DNA of 64,000 nt. It comes from Phoenix dactylifera (taxonomy: Eukaryota; Streptophyta; Magnoliopsida; Arecales; Arecaceae). Position 1 is the first letter of the stretch. Every line of letters starts with the position of its first letter. The notes under the pieces were generated by a model. It saw only the letters and a program-made list of their open reading frames with translations, did not search any database and had not been told where the DNA came from. The translations under genes and the position numbers were made by a program. The DNA lies in the NCBI RefSeq assembly GCF_009389715.1, contig NC_052400.1, positions 620,001-684,000 on the forward strand, given 5' to 3'. This document shows, one piece after another, positions 1 through 10,800 of this stretch.

Positions 1-1190
1 ATCATCAAAATTATTGCATCCTCTCCTACCACATGCCCGTGCACGCCATCTGCCGACACAGATGCAGAAAAACTCGACACATTTGTGACACGACGAAGAT
101 GATATTGATGTGCGAGCTTCCCTTTTCTTTCGAACTCTTCTTGTGTTTGATTAATACTTTTATTATGATGAGTATGAAACTTCATTATTGTAGTATTTTC
201 TTGTTGGTCTTATGTTAGAAACATTTTTCTCCATTTTTTTCTTTTTCTTTGATACATACTCTTAGTTCAGATTTGTCATGGTCTCCCCTGTGAGCATATA
301 TGAACAGCAAGTAATGCCATGGGATGCAAATCCCAATTTGAAAAGGTAGGTAGCTTCTAAGACTGTAAATCAAAAACTCAATGAAAAAAATACTTTAGGA
401 AAAGAAGCAGCTTAAGACATATCTAATAAAGTTTGTGCATGCAGTTTTTGGCAGTATAACTTACATGATTCACTCTAGAAGATGAGATATATGTATATCG
501 CTGATTGGACGTCTCTTCTTTGCAGTTTTGAGCAAGGATGGAAGTATAACCTCCACTGTTGTTCACTCTAGAAGAGAAATCGAACTTCCTAGATTTTGTT
601 TTACTCCCTTTATTCAAGTGATGGAAGATAAAAAGAAGATCGAACGTCTTCGATTAGAGCTATTTCAAGCACTCCAAGCCAATTATTGGAGCATTTCAAA
701 AGCCATCGAGAGATTGTCCATAACTATTCCATAGAACACAGCTGTGTCATTAATACTGGAGAAGACCAAGTCTTACTTCCACCATGATGGCCAAGACTTC
801 AGCTTACGAATGCGAAGAGAGGAACATCAGGAAAGGTGGGGTAACATGAGAGAGACGCAAGGAGGTGGCTCTATTTCTTTTGAGACAATAGAAGGACAGG
901 CAAATGGAATCATTCATCAATTACTATAAATGGAAACCGAAGGAGGGAAGAAGGCACATGGATTGCTTACGGTTGATGATGATATCAACAGTGTTAGAAC
1001 TGTTCTGTGTGGTTAGTGTTGGTACTATTTGTGAATAGGTGCTCAAAATCTAAGTTCATAAATAAGCTTGATGCAAGTGGATCACGGATTACATGCGAAT
1101 TCATGAGCTTATTCAAAACTTTGAGAAGTGCAATGTGGAATTATGATTAATACTTAGGAAGCGGGTATGCGTTTTGTCCTACGTCGATTT
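1..1190. other. Intergenic, no supported gene
   Basis: I see no convincing gene here. Short open frames at 528-734 and 744-929 on the plus strand are adjacent and in different frames, and neither matches a family I recognise. The first has a charged helical-looking stretch (residues EDKKKIERLRLELFQALQ). They could be a decayed exon, but there is no supporting splice structure, so no gene is called. Confidence 0.5.
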
Positions 1191-1935
1191 TGTATTAGAA
1201 AGATCTTTAGGGCCAAAAAAAACTCAAATAGTACCTTCTAATTAGTTTTTCTAAATTAAATAATGGATTGTTACAAATAGTATCAGAGAGAACCTGGCCC
1301 ATGGTTTATATCAATTAGAAGACTATATCATAGATCCCTTTAAGGTTGAACATGAGCTAATCATGGTATCTGTGATTAAATTGACTAGATTTAGACTCTT
1401 AGGCCAGCAAGGATTCTAGCATTTTAAGGGGGGAAGTACGTATGGACTCATGTAGGCATATATTTAGTCCCATATCGGTTGTTTGTTGGGAAGATCTTGG
1501 ATTCTTATATAAGGCCAAGAAATCAAAATAAAACCTTCTGATTGGCCTGTTTGGGTGAAGTCTTGGATTGTTACAAAGTATTGTATTAGGACTTGTGTAG
1601 GTGCATGTTTAGGTAAAGATCTTAGATTGTTATAAATGATATTAGAGCGGAACCAATCATACCTCATATGAAATAAGGGATCCCTTTGGAGCTGACATAA
1701 ATAGATCATGGTATAATTGTAAATTGGACCGAATTGGATTTGGGCTCTTAGTCTAGCAAGAATGTTAGAACTTAAAAAGGGACATGTGGGAGAAACTATG
1801 CTAGCATGTATTTAGTCCATATTGGTTGTGCACTGGGGAGATCATGGATATTTATATTGAGCCAATGAATCAAAATGATTACTTCTACCACCTTGGTGGA
1901 TTGTTATAGGACGTCTTGGAAGAATTTATTAGAGG
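1190..1935 (+). mobile_element. Degenerate tandem TRIM retrotransposon array
   Basis: Several degraded copies of the LTR and internal domain of the TRIM family seen intact at 14793-15230 lie head to tail in plus orientation. LTR-like pieces end at about 1278, 1577 and 1930; a shortened one ends near 1637. Each of the first LTR ends is followed by a primer-binding-like site related to TGGTATCAGAGC (1280 and 1640 regions). An internal domain ending in a purine-rich tract with GGGGGGAAGTA lies at about 1420-1440. The order LTR-internal-LTR-internal-LTR suggests unequal recombination between LTRs. No coding capacity is present, as expected for TRIMs. Confidence 0.7.
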
Positions 1936-2172
1936 CATCTCACTGAATAAATGTAGGGAATTGGGCACATAAACCAAGTTGGTTGGACTGGAAAGGCCTA
2001 ACATAACCTGGTTTGAAAAAGACACTATTTAAAGAACAATTGATTCATTGATCGAATTCGAACAGATCGGATATACGACACTTATTGGTATGTAAGTAGA
2101 CTTATGGTTTTAACTCACAAACTATGAGCAAAATGTATTGCTAATATATGGTAACACAAATGTCTTGCAAAG
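1936..2172. other. Intergenic, nothing recognised
   Basis: AT-rich sequence with no gene, structural RNA or repeat that I recognise. Confidence 0.5.
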
Positions 2173-2268
2173 GATACCATTAGGCCCTTGATTCTGCTGG
2201 CTGCTCCTACGTTAGAGTAGGATGAGCAGCCGTTGTACTAAAAAAAAAAGAAAAAAAAGATACCATTA
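2173..2268 (+). mobile_element. 5'-truncated LINE 3' tail with target-site duplication
   Basis: A 76-bp insert (2183-2258) ends in an A-rich tail and is flanked by perfect 10-bp direct repeats GATACCATTA at 2173-2182 and 2259-2268. The segment before the tail (GCCGTTGTACTAAAAA) matches the 3' end of the LINE remnant at 37.4-38.1 kb (ACCGTTGTACCAAAAA). This is the signature of target-primed reverse transcription with strong 5' truncation. Confidence 0.8.
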
Positions 2269-4055
2269 AAACCTATATATATTTTTAGTGAGGAGCACTA
2301 AATTTACATGCACACTCAGATTAACACCAAAATTAGTCTCTCTCTCTCTTTTTTTTTGAAACAAGGTCCTCAGTAACCAGACATTTCTACCCTAAATTTT
2401 ATCAATGAATGTGTCCATGTAGAGTTGCTCCTTTCTAAATATGGTAGTGTCATTACTTGAAAAAGAGGCCTAAACAGATTTTCGTTTGAATTGCTAAAGA
2501 AATATCTACATTCTTGTACCACTTGAAGATCTCCCTTCTCTTGGTTCTCTCTTTGTGGAAGTCTGGAGAGGTACATCATTGTCTCAAAATATCCTTGTCA
2601 CCTAGTCAAACAACCAAAGAACGACATGAGATGGGGTTAGAACCTAAACGTAATATTGAGGGCTCATAAATTCTGGAAATATTATATAAGAAATGGATTA
2701 TATGCAAAAAAATCTCCATCACTTTATGTTTCTGCATTCAAATTTTGAGGAAGAACATATCAGCATAGAAACATGCGCATAATTTAACAGGGTTCTGAGT
2801 GCCTTCTACTGGTTTTAGATAGATAAAGATGTGCAAATTATATATATGATGTTTTACCATATTGTATTGTATTATATATCAGTTAATGAGAATTTCTTGT
2901 AGAAGAACAGACTGCAGCATAGACATAACAATATATTTTACTATGTATTAGTCATTATTCATCTAATATCGTAGTATATGATCAATATGGCTATGTAACC
3001 TTAGCATTAACTTTCACCCATTATCCATAATCTAAGTGTTGCCGGATCATTCAAAGGGACCATAGGACCTCCTTTCTTCGTTAATTTGATCAGGCCCACC
3101 TGTCTGTGTCTATATAAACTCCATCTTTCAGCATAAACTATATCTTAATCTGCGAGCATCATGGATTATTGACTATTCCGATAGGAGATAATACTTACCG
3201 ATTTTATCGATGCAATGGTCAGGGCTCTGCCGCCCCCATGGCAGCCCGGAACCTTGATCCTAGCAGTAATTCCATGCTCAACGTACCTCATCATGCTGCC
3301 AAATATCATAACAACAACGCTCGCCTTCTAATTGGAAGTGCGAGCTCATCACCTTGATCTCTATAGAACATTAACACATAACAAACACAAGATGGAAATG
3401 CACTTACATGCAAACTTGGTTGTGAAGTTCTTGTGATCCTAGTTCTTGGGAAGATTTGAGCAGTTGTACTTGTTGCGCTTTTTTGCCATGGACATAAATC
3501 CATGGTGATAGATGTGGGTAGGGTGTAGAAGACACTTGAAAAGTTTTATCTGTATTCTGAAATGTGCCATACCTTCAATCCTTTTATTCTGGAAGACATG
3601 GAGGTGAAGACAGGAGGTATCGATCCTACTCTCCATAGTCTGTACTGGATATTTGTAGTGGTAGCACTCAAAAGAATGTTGGGGTCGGCGGAATATCAAA
3701 CATGATGGACATACATCTTGACATATAAAACAAATCCAAGGACATGAATAAGAATACTAACCTCAGATTTATCTGTTCATGTCTTTCTCCCTATATATAC
3801 TATAGTTACCACAGTTGAACCTAGACCAGGAAAATAATTTCCATGGCTGACAAACCGAATATTTACTGAAAGCAAAATATAACAGCATAACCTGCATAAT
3901 TTGATGCCCAAGAAGAGATAAGAATGACATTGTGTGTACATGAAAAAATAAGTAAATAAATGAGGAGAATTCTTATGCAGCTATGTATACCTCTTTGGAT
4001 TTGATTTTTTCGCAGTTGATGAGAGTGAGCAGTCTCAAGAGAACGCATTTTGAGA
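2269..4055. other. Intergenic, no supported gene
   Basis: AT-rich DNA. A TATA-like box (TATATAAAC, 3111) is followed at 3161 by an ATG that meets a stop after three codons. The open frame after it (to 3357, plus) is moderately GC-rich but matches no family I know. The stretch lies downstream of the MIR167 foldback and may include the 3' part of its primary transcript. Confidence 0.4.
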
Positions 4056-4059
4056 TCTT

Positions 4060-4711
4060 CTGTTGGGGAGTGAGTGAGTGAAGCTGCAAGATGATCTGAT
4101 GGAGAGTCATACCTATGGTTTCTATCTTATCCACAAAAAACCCATGCAGTCTATCCTGCAAACAAGGATTACTCCCTTCTGCAAACTGAATCCCCTGAGA
4201 GAGAGGGGAAGAAGGGAGGTGAGGAGAGGTTTGTCTGTATAGTATCTTTACCTATTCACCTACCTTCTTATAATTTCAACATACTCCGAGTCAGACTCAT
4301 TTGTCCATACCCTTCCTGCGATCTGAAACTACCTTTCCTACAGTAAACATCCATTCCCATCTCCCTCACTCTCTCTCCATCCATCCATATACCTACCTGT
4401 GAATGCTGGAGAATGCTCTCCATAGTTTTAGGGTCTATCTAGTGTCTATATCTATCGATCTATTTCTATTTCTTCTTCTTATCTATAAAATTACATGCCA
4501 AAGAAGCTCCACAACATGTATGTATATAGAGATCCATTCCTCAACAACCCTACACATCCAATAAAAATAACAAGAAGTATCGTACCTATTTATTCTTTCT
4601 ATCTATATTTCTACCTGTATACTACACTGTGATATGAGAGATTTACAGTATCTTCTGACAGGCGTTCGATGACCAGATCATGCTGGCAGCTTCAACCTCT
4701 CACACCAACAA
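4060..4711 (-). ncRNA. MIR167: MIR167 microRNA precursor (miR167-5p at 4674-4694, miR167* at 4077-4097)
   Basis: Reading the minus strand, 4694 down to 4675 is TGAAGCTGCCAGCATGATCT, the canonical 5' end of miR167, followed by G or GG. About 580 nt further on, 4097 down to 4077 gives AGATCATCTTGCAGCTTCAC plus T, which fits the conserved miR167* form. The arms pair with one mismatch and one bulge. Pairing extends below the duplex through GA-rich sequence to a TGTTGG/CCAACA clamp (4061-4066 with 4705-4710). miR167 lies on the 5' arm, as in known MIR167 genes. miR167 is known to guide cleavage of ARF6/ARF8 auxin-response factor mRNAs. The odd point is the loop of about 575 nt. It contains a possible intron (see findings). 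Strand is set by the mature sequence: the plus strand would give only its complement. Confidence 0.9.
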
Positions 4712-4937
4712 AGCAAATTTAAGCAGCGGATCTAAAAGGAAGCTATCGACAGATCGATCAAATTGGTTAACAAACGGGCAGGGAGGGGAGAGAAGAATGG
4801 TGGGTGTGTTCTCAGTCTGTAATCATCATAATTTAATGGTGGTGGTGGTGGTGGGAGAGGGAGGAGATCCATCTCTCCAACACGAGCCATGCATGGCGTG
4901 GTGGTTGCTAGGGAGGCCCCTCACAGCCATCCCTCGT

Positions 4938-5000
4938 GACGGTGCTTTAGCTTCCCCCACCCTCTCCCTCGTGACACTGCTTTAGCTTCTGCCACCCTCT
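4938..5000. repeat. Short tandem duplication beside a TATA-like box
   Basis: Two units of about 38 bp (CCCTCGTGAC, then GGTGCTTTAGCTTC or ACTGCTTTAGCTTC, then CCACCCTCT) lie in tandem. They are followed by CTCTATAAATGCACC at about 5007-5021, a good plus-strand TATA box with no recognisable plus-strand gene behind it. It could belong to an unrecognised non-coding transcript upstream of and divergent from MIR167. Confidence 0.45.
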
Positions 5001-5111
5001 CCATCTCTCTATAAATGCACCTCATCACCTCTCATCTCTACTTGCACCATATGACATAGAATGTTTTTGATAACCTGGTCCCTAGCTACAGCTAGCGACG
5101 GTGACCCTGCC

Positions 5112-5115
<4 letters not shown>

Positions 5116-5142
<27 letters not shown>
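5116..5142. repeat. (CT)n microsatellite
   Basis: Uninterrupted CT dinucleotide run of about 13 units, upstream of MIR167 on that gene's strand (where it reads GA). Confidence 0.9.
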
Positions 5143-6262
5143 GGGGAGGATGAGCTGGGATTAGATCCTTGACCTTTTTGGTTGGATGGAAAGCACCATT
5201 TAATCGAAGAAGCTGGCTGAAACGATATTTTTGCTTTTTCCATAATTTTTTGTTTCTACTTTTACTATTGCTGCTGCTTATTGTCATAGAAAGGCTAGGC
5301 CTTTCTAAGTGTCATATCAAGAAGGCCCCTGGCCTAGCTTAAGATTAGCCCCAACCATTGAGTGTCCATCGATCTGCAGTAACTCGGAAATGGTGATACA
5401 AAACTTACAACAATTAAAACCCCTGAACAACAAAAGATTACCAACAGTACTTTAGACTATGCCCCTGATCAGTAGGAGGGTTGTACAACACAAATTTTGA
5501 ATTGCCTTCTTGTTTGTTCTTCTCTGAGTGTCCTGCATCTCCACATCCATCTGCATTTCATATTTGTGCTGGATTTCAGTACCATCAATAACAACAAAAA
5601 CAAGTAGCAGCAAAAGTAGTAGTAATAGTAGTACATGAGCAAGATCATATGGGCTCTCGTACCGACCAATTTGACTTCAAACTTATGATTTCACATGTAA
5701 TTTACTGTGTCTTCTGTTTCTTGCTCCCCTATAATTAATGTAGGCCTGTAGCATATCTTGATTGTCCCCACTTGAACACAACCTTTAGTTTGTCAAGAGA
5801 CACGGGCACATGCATTGCCAATTAGACTTTTATAATGATTCTGTAATGAAAAATTTTACAGTGTGCAACCCTATTATCAAAAGATGCTCCCTAGATGTGC
5901 TGGGAGAGTTGTTACTTGTTGGTGCATTCCATTGCAAACCTTCTATATATGAATCTTGTTAACACTATGAATTGTGCCAACCTCTCTTTGTGCCATTTGC
6001 CATATGCCATGTCGGTGATAAAAAGATTCTTTGTGGTTATAGGATTGCTCCGTTCTCTTTGTAAGATAATTGTTGGCAAGGTCAATTTCAATTTCTCATG
6101 TGATCACATTACTAGTATTTGAAGTGTAGAAGGATGTGCATGTTCCATCAATCTACTTACAGCAGTTATTGGGAAGCATAGATGCACGATACCCAAAGGA
6201 TGTTGTAATGATGGTACTCAATCTATAGATGATTCATATATTCATACAAATTTGTTGGAGTA
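5143..6262. other. Intergenic, no supported gene
   Basis: Nothing recognised as coding. Reading minus, TATAAAAG occurs near 5835, a possible distant promoter element for the MIR167 transcript, but there is no way to confirm it from sequence alone. Confidence 0.4.
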
Positions 6263-6684
6263 TGTGAGGATCTGTGCAAGTTTGTATTTAGTCTTATATT
6301 GGTTATTCGTTGGATAAATCTCGAGTAATTATACAGAATCAAAGAACCCATATAATACATTTTGGTTAGCCTTTTTGGATGAGGTCCTGGATTGTTACAA
6401 ATAGTATCAGAGCGGACCTGACCCATGACCAATGTAGATTAGGGGATACTGCAGCATGGGTATATTTGAGCTGACCATGAGCTGATCATAGTGTTTGTGA
6501 TTGGATTTAGATTTTTAGCCTGGCGAGGATGTCAAGACTTAAATGGGGGGAGTATGTGAGGTCCCGTGAGGGCATGTATTTAGTCCCATATCGGCTCTGT
6601 AGATCTTAGGTACTCATACATGATTCAAAAATCTAAATAATATCTTTTGGTTAGTCTTTTTGGATAAGATTCCGGATTGTTACA
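6263..6684 (+). mobile_element. TRIM retrotransposon, near-complete, diverged
   Basis: The 5' LTR is at 6263-6399 (TGTGAGG...TGTTACA, 137 bp). It is followed directly by a primer-binding site ATAGTATCAGAGCGG complementary to initiator tRNA-Met. A non-coding internal domain with a G-rich polypurine tract (GGGGGGAGTA) ends at 6554. The 3' LTR is at 6555-6684 (TGTGAGG...TTGTTACA, 130 bp). It is the same family as 14793-15230 but more diverged. I found no clear target-site duplication. Confidence 0.85.
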
Positions 6685-7530
6685 AATAAATTTTAAAGCA
6701 CTTTTCGATTTAAGTGTGGCATCCTTGCACAGGGGCCATTGTATAGCTATTGTGAGACAAATAAACCACAGACTTATCGTGATAGATGTGGTATGTGCTG
6801 ATGGATGTAATGTTTTGTGGTTACATACTGTTTTAGAAGATCTATGGGCCAATGTACACTGCAAGAATGGTGTAGGGACTGCTTTTTTGCCCAATTTAAT
6901 TGATAATAAAAATGTTATACCCATTTGGGTGAGAATGTAGTCGGTTTTGTACAAGAGCTGTGCAACGGCTATTTGGTGTTGTGCAAGACAACCAATAGGG
7001 GTTGCTCGAAATGCTATAGATTCAAAAGAACTTTAACTTGATCACATTTCTAAGGAGCAAAAACTATGAAGCCATTGATAGTGAACATTGAACCATGTAT
7101 CGTATAGCCACCTGGAGTTTATGAAGTGGTTGGTACCTTTCCATTCTTCAGAGGAGGGGCTATGTGCTTGAGGATTGTAGAGTTTAGTGCTTGATGTTAA
7201 AACAGGAGATTTAAAAAAAGTTATTATTATTATTCTCGTTGCTGCTGCTATTTCTGTTGTTGTTGCGACCACTCTTGCTGCTCATGTTTAACATAGAAAC
7301 CTTCCTCAACCATAAGTTGAGTTAACATGGCTCTCAGCTTGGACTGCCATGGGCCTTAATTTTGCCTCATTTTTGGTACCTTTCTCCAACAACTGCACCC
7401 AACTATGCGCAAATATACCACTACTGCAATACACATTTCTTTCTCCATTTTTTCCTAACTTGGGTGGATTTTTTTTTTTCTTCTACTATTTCTTTAGGAT
7501 GCGGCTAGGGAGAGTGATTATTGGTTGAAC
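6685..7530. other. Intergenic, no supported gene
   Basis: An open frame runs directly after the TRIM to 6940 on the plus strand, but its product matches nothing I know and it lacks splice context. The remainder is AT-rich with nothing recognised. Confidence 0.4.
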
Positions 7531-7550
7531 TAGGCCAACTGCTCAGCTGG

Positions 7551-7653
7551 TGGATCAGTCCAACTGCAAAGCAGCATACACAAAGCTGGACAAAATGGAA
7601 AAACATGCCGTGCATGCGCATTTGTGTATGCTGCTTCACGGTTGGACTGGCCC
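7551..7653. repeat. Inverted repeat with about 33-bp arms
   Basis: The left arm (about 7551-7586, containing CAGTCCAACTGCAAAGCAGC then ATACACAAA) is nearly the reverse complement of the right arm (about 7618-7653, TTTGTGTATGCTGCTTCACG then GTTGGACTGG), with a spacer of about 30 bp. It would fold into a strong hairpin. It may be a small MITE or the core of one. No mature microRNA that I know is in it. Confidence 0.75.
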
Positions 7654-7728
7654 ACTAGATAGACCCGGTCTGACCCATAATTAATAGGGTGGGCAGGAGG
7701 GAGTGTGCGTTTGGGCACGGTAGGGTTT

Positions 7729-7732
<4 letters not shown>

Positions 7733-7770
<38 letters not shown>

Positions 7771-7819
7771 ACTCACACACATTTTATCTCTCTCTCTCAC
7801 TCACTCACACACATTTTAT
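7733..7819. repeat. (CT)n microsatellite and tandem duplication
   Basis: A CT run at about 7733-7766 is followed by two copies of a 32-bp unit (CTCTCTCACTCACTCACACA then CATTTTAT). Confidence 0.85.
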
Positions 7820-10800
7820 TTGCAATAAGGAAGCTATATATAGCCTTCTTTGTTTAATATATACATATAGCCCCAGGTGGAGAGGGCATTGGGGGCTTGT
7901 CTTGGGTGGTTCTCATGTCATGGGTGTCATGCGGTTGACACCTATGAGAAACAAGGACAAAAGGCTTAAAAAGGACCACAACTTTTCCCATTTGATTAAG
8001 TAGAAGCACATGGATGCGTTGTGCTTGTCTTTCATTCAAGATTGGTGGGAGGGAGTGATTGCTAAGTTGTCGAGGTTTTGTAGGCTCCACCTCTTCCTCC
8101 TCTCTGGTTATCCAAAGCTTAAAACCATAGCGAGGGCCCCACCATCTTTATTGGATTAGGGGTGGTGGGCATTCATTGGGTGCACACCCACATTATCTCT
8201 AGCTGATCAATTAGTATTAAGGAACGACCCATGTCTAAATTTATTTTGAGGTCTATAGATGCAGATACTTGAACCTTGAAGGTCATAGTACGAAACTCAC
8301 AAGGCAACAATATCAGCTAATGAAAGTTATGAACTTGAATTGATGTTTGAATATATAAAACTTGAACTTTTTCAATAGGATAGAAATGTTGGCATATATA
8401 TATTGGTATTCAACCACTGGAAGAAAAAAATTATACTACTTTATGTAATATTAAAGGAGGATTATTTTTGATGGCACAACTTGTAAAAGAAAGCATACAA
8501 ATTTCAAATTATTTAAAGTAGAACGATCGAATTAGCATAAGTTTTCAACCATTGGAAGCATATTTATGTTAGAAGTGTGGACCTTAGAGCTTCCTTATTG
8601 TTTTCTAAGATGAAGGTAAAATCAATAAACATGAGATGGACGAAAGCATGGGTTGCAGTCAAAAGTAAATGTCAAGGACAATCAACATGTCTCTTGCTCG
8701 TAATTTTAATAAGACAATCTTCATTGGTGCTTGTACCGATTGAAACCTATGTCATGATCACAAGGAGTAAGGCTTCTTGCTTTGCTTAACTAGAACCTTA
8801 TGCATACAATGAATGTAAAAAGAATAACAAACTATTATCTATTGATCACAATCAAAAGTAATTTCTCTTTGTTCCATTTTTTTTCACATATATGAATTTT
8901 TCTAGATAAGTATGAGATTCTTTTCTTCTATCATCTTTATTCATTTAATTTAGACTTCTACAATTTGATTAGACATTTCTTTTCTTGAAACTCTCCCATT
9001 CATTTCATTGATTTGGCATTTTTCAAAGATATTCTATTAGTCATCATGTTAATTGTTATCTTATCTTGCATTCCATCATATGACTTAGATTGGCAGTTAG
9101 TTGTTATCCTATAATTCTTTTATATACTAAGAGATAATAGATAATGACTAATCTTCATAAATAAGAAGCTATATGCTAATGAAAGATGAAGATCAACAAG
9201 AACTAAAAAATATCTATTGAGGAGTTATTCCCTTTATACATCTGGTTGTAATTACTATAAATTTTAGTTGTAATTGTTATCTATAATAATTTTCATTGAA
9301 GATGATAATTAATTATTTTCACATATGCTTTTCATGATTGTTTATATGTGTGATGCCCAAACCATTCGAGAATTCAAAATTTTAGTTGTAATTATTATCT
9401 ATTACAATTTTCATTGAAGACTCTAATTTATTATTTTCATTATATGCTTTTTATGATAATTCATATACGGGATACCCAACCATTTGATGATTCTAAGATG
9501 ACAAGAGAAGTGTGAAATCTTTCATTTCAAAGGTCCATCTAATTGATGAATTCCATTCTGTCATGTTCAAACATATGTGTGAAAGCCAACCAACAAGCAA
9601 ATTGGCTAGCTAATAATAAAATAACTAATGAATGCACATGGATATGGACAACTTGCTTATCAAGGGGCATAAATAAGTTAGGGATATATATAGGGATGTT
9701 TGTCCAAAGTTCTACCATTATGTAGATGATTGACTTTATCCTTTTGCAAAAATAAAAAAATAAAGTACTTTAAAATGTTTATCTACTTTAAAGAATATTG
9801 AAAAGTTATTGTGCATATGAAAAAAATATTCAAGATAAAAAGATCTCTCTCAATCTCTCTCTCTATATGCTTGTGTGTTTGGTTGGGGGTTGGGGATATA
9901 TTAATTCTCTCATTTTACTTCTCAAATTATGCATTATATATATATGGATGTGAATGTACTTATATATTATCACTTGACACAACAAAACCACTAGATCATA
10001 GATCTAAATTTTAGGGCTACTTTATTGCTACTATTATGTGAAAAAATTTATTGAGTGAACTCATGCAAGTGAATCTTAGATGTTTGGATGGCTTGGACAA
10101 TGGCTTATCAATATTATGGAAGGATTGGAAACATTGTTTGCCATGAAACTAGAAGGTAGGGATCAGAGTCTATGCCTTCTTTGGTTTAAATTCAATATTA
10201 GCAGCTCTCTTATTAATTTGATAAATATCCGGTGCTAGAAAGCATTATCTATGCTTCACAATAAAGGATGCATACCATCACAGGCTTGTAATTCCTCAAC
10301 CAGTCGGCATTTAGAATGTTTGCTTGCCTACAATTACTTCTAAGTCAACCTACCATGGAAGAACAACAAGCTAGGGTACTTAAAAAGTGAGGAAGAGCAC
10401 ATAAGAGAGTTTGAGTGAATGGAATAAATCTCTTGTTCTTTGCCTGGATCTTTGTTTGGGTACTATGGTTAAATGAGGCCTTGCCCCTTTTATAGGCACT
10501 ATAAGGTACAATGAATAGCTTAGATTATGTACAAGAGTCTAAAATCAATCATTTAGAAGTACTCTAGATCATTCTCTAGAACTTTTTTAAATAACTAATT
10601 TTATAGAGCGTTGTCCATTAATCTAGATTTATGACCCAGTTGAATCAATATGCATGAATTTTCATATGATAGATAATATATTAGGTGGGATTTAATAGAC
10701 TCTAACTTACATTGATCTAGACCGATCATATTTTTCTATTTTGAGCCTTTTTGAGTCTTACCAATTGAACAAAGAATTGAATTGTAGAGAAAAGAGAATT

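Noticed and set aside
528..929. Two adjacent plus-strand open frames as a possible gene
   Set aside because: Different frames, no recognisable domain and no convincing splice sites joining them.
3145..3172. Resemblance to a miR172 target site (AGCATCATGGATT)
   Set aside because: Too many mismatches and no AP2 domain gene around it.
3111..3357. TATA-like box and open frame as a small gene
   Set aside because: The ATG at 3161 stops after three codons, and the longer frame has no ATG start upstream of its GC-rich part.
6677..6940. Open frame of 87 codons after the TRIM
   Set aside because: Begins inside TRIM LTR sequence and the product is unlike any family I know.
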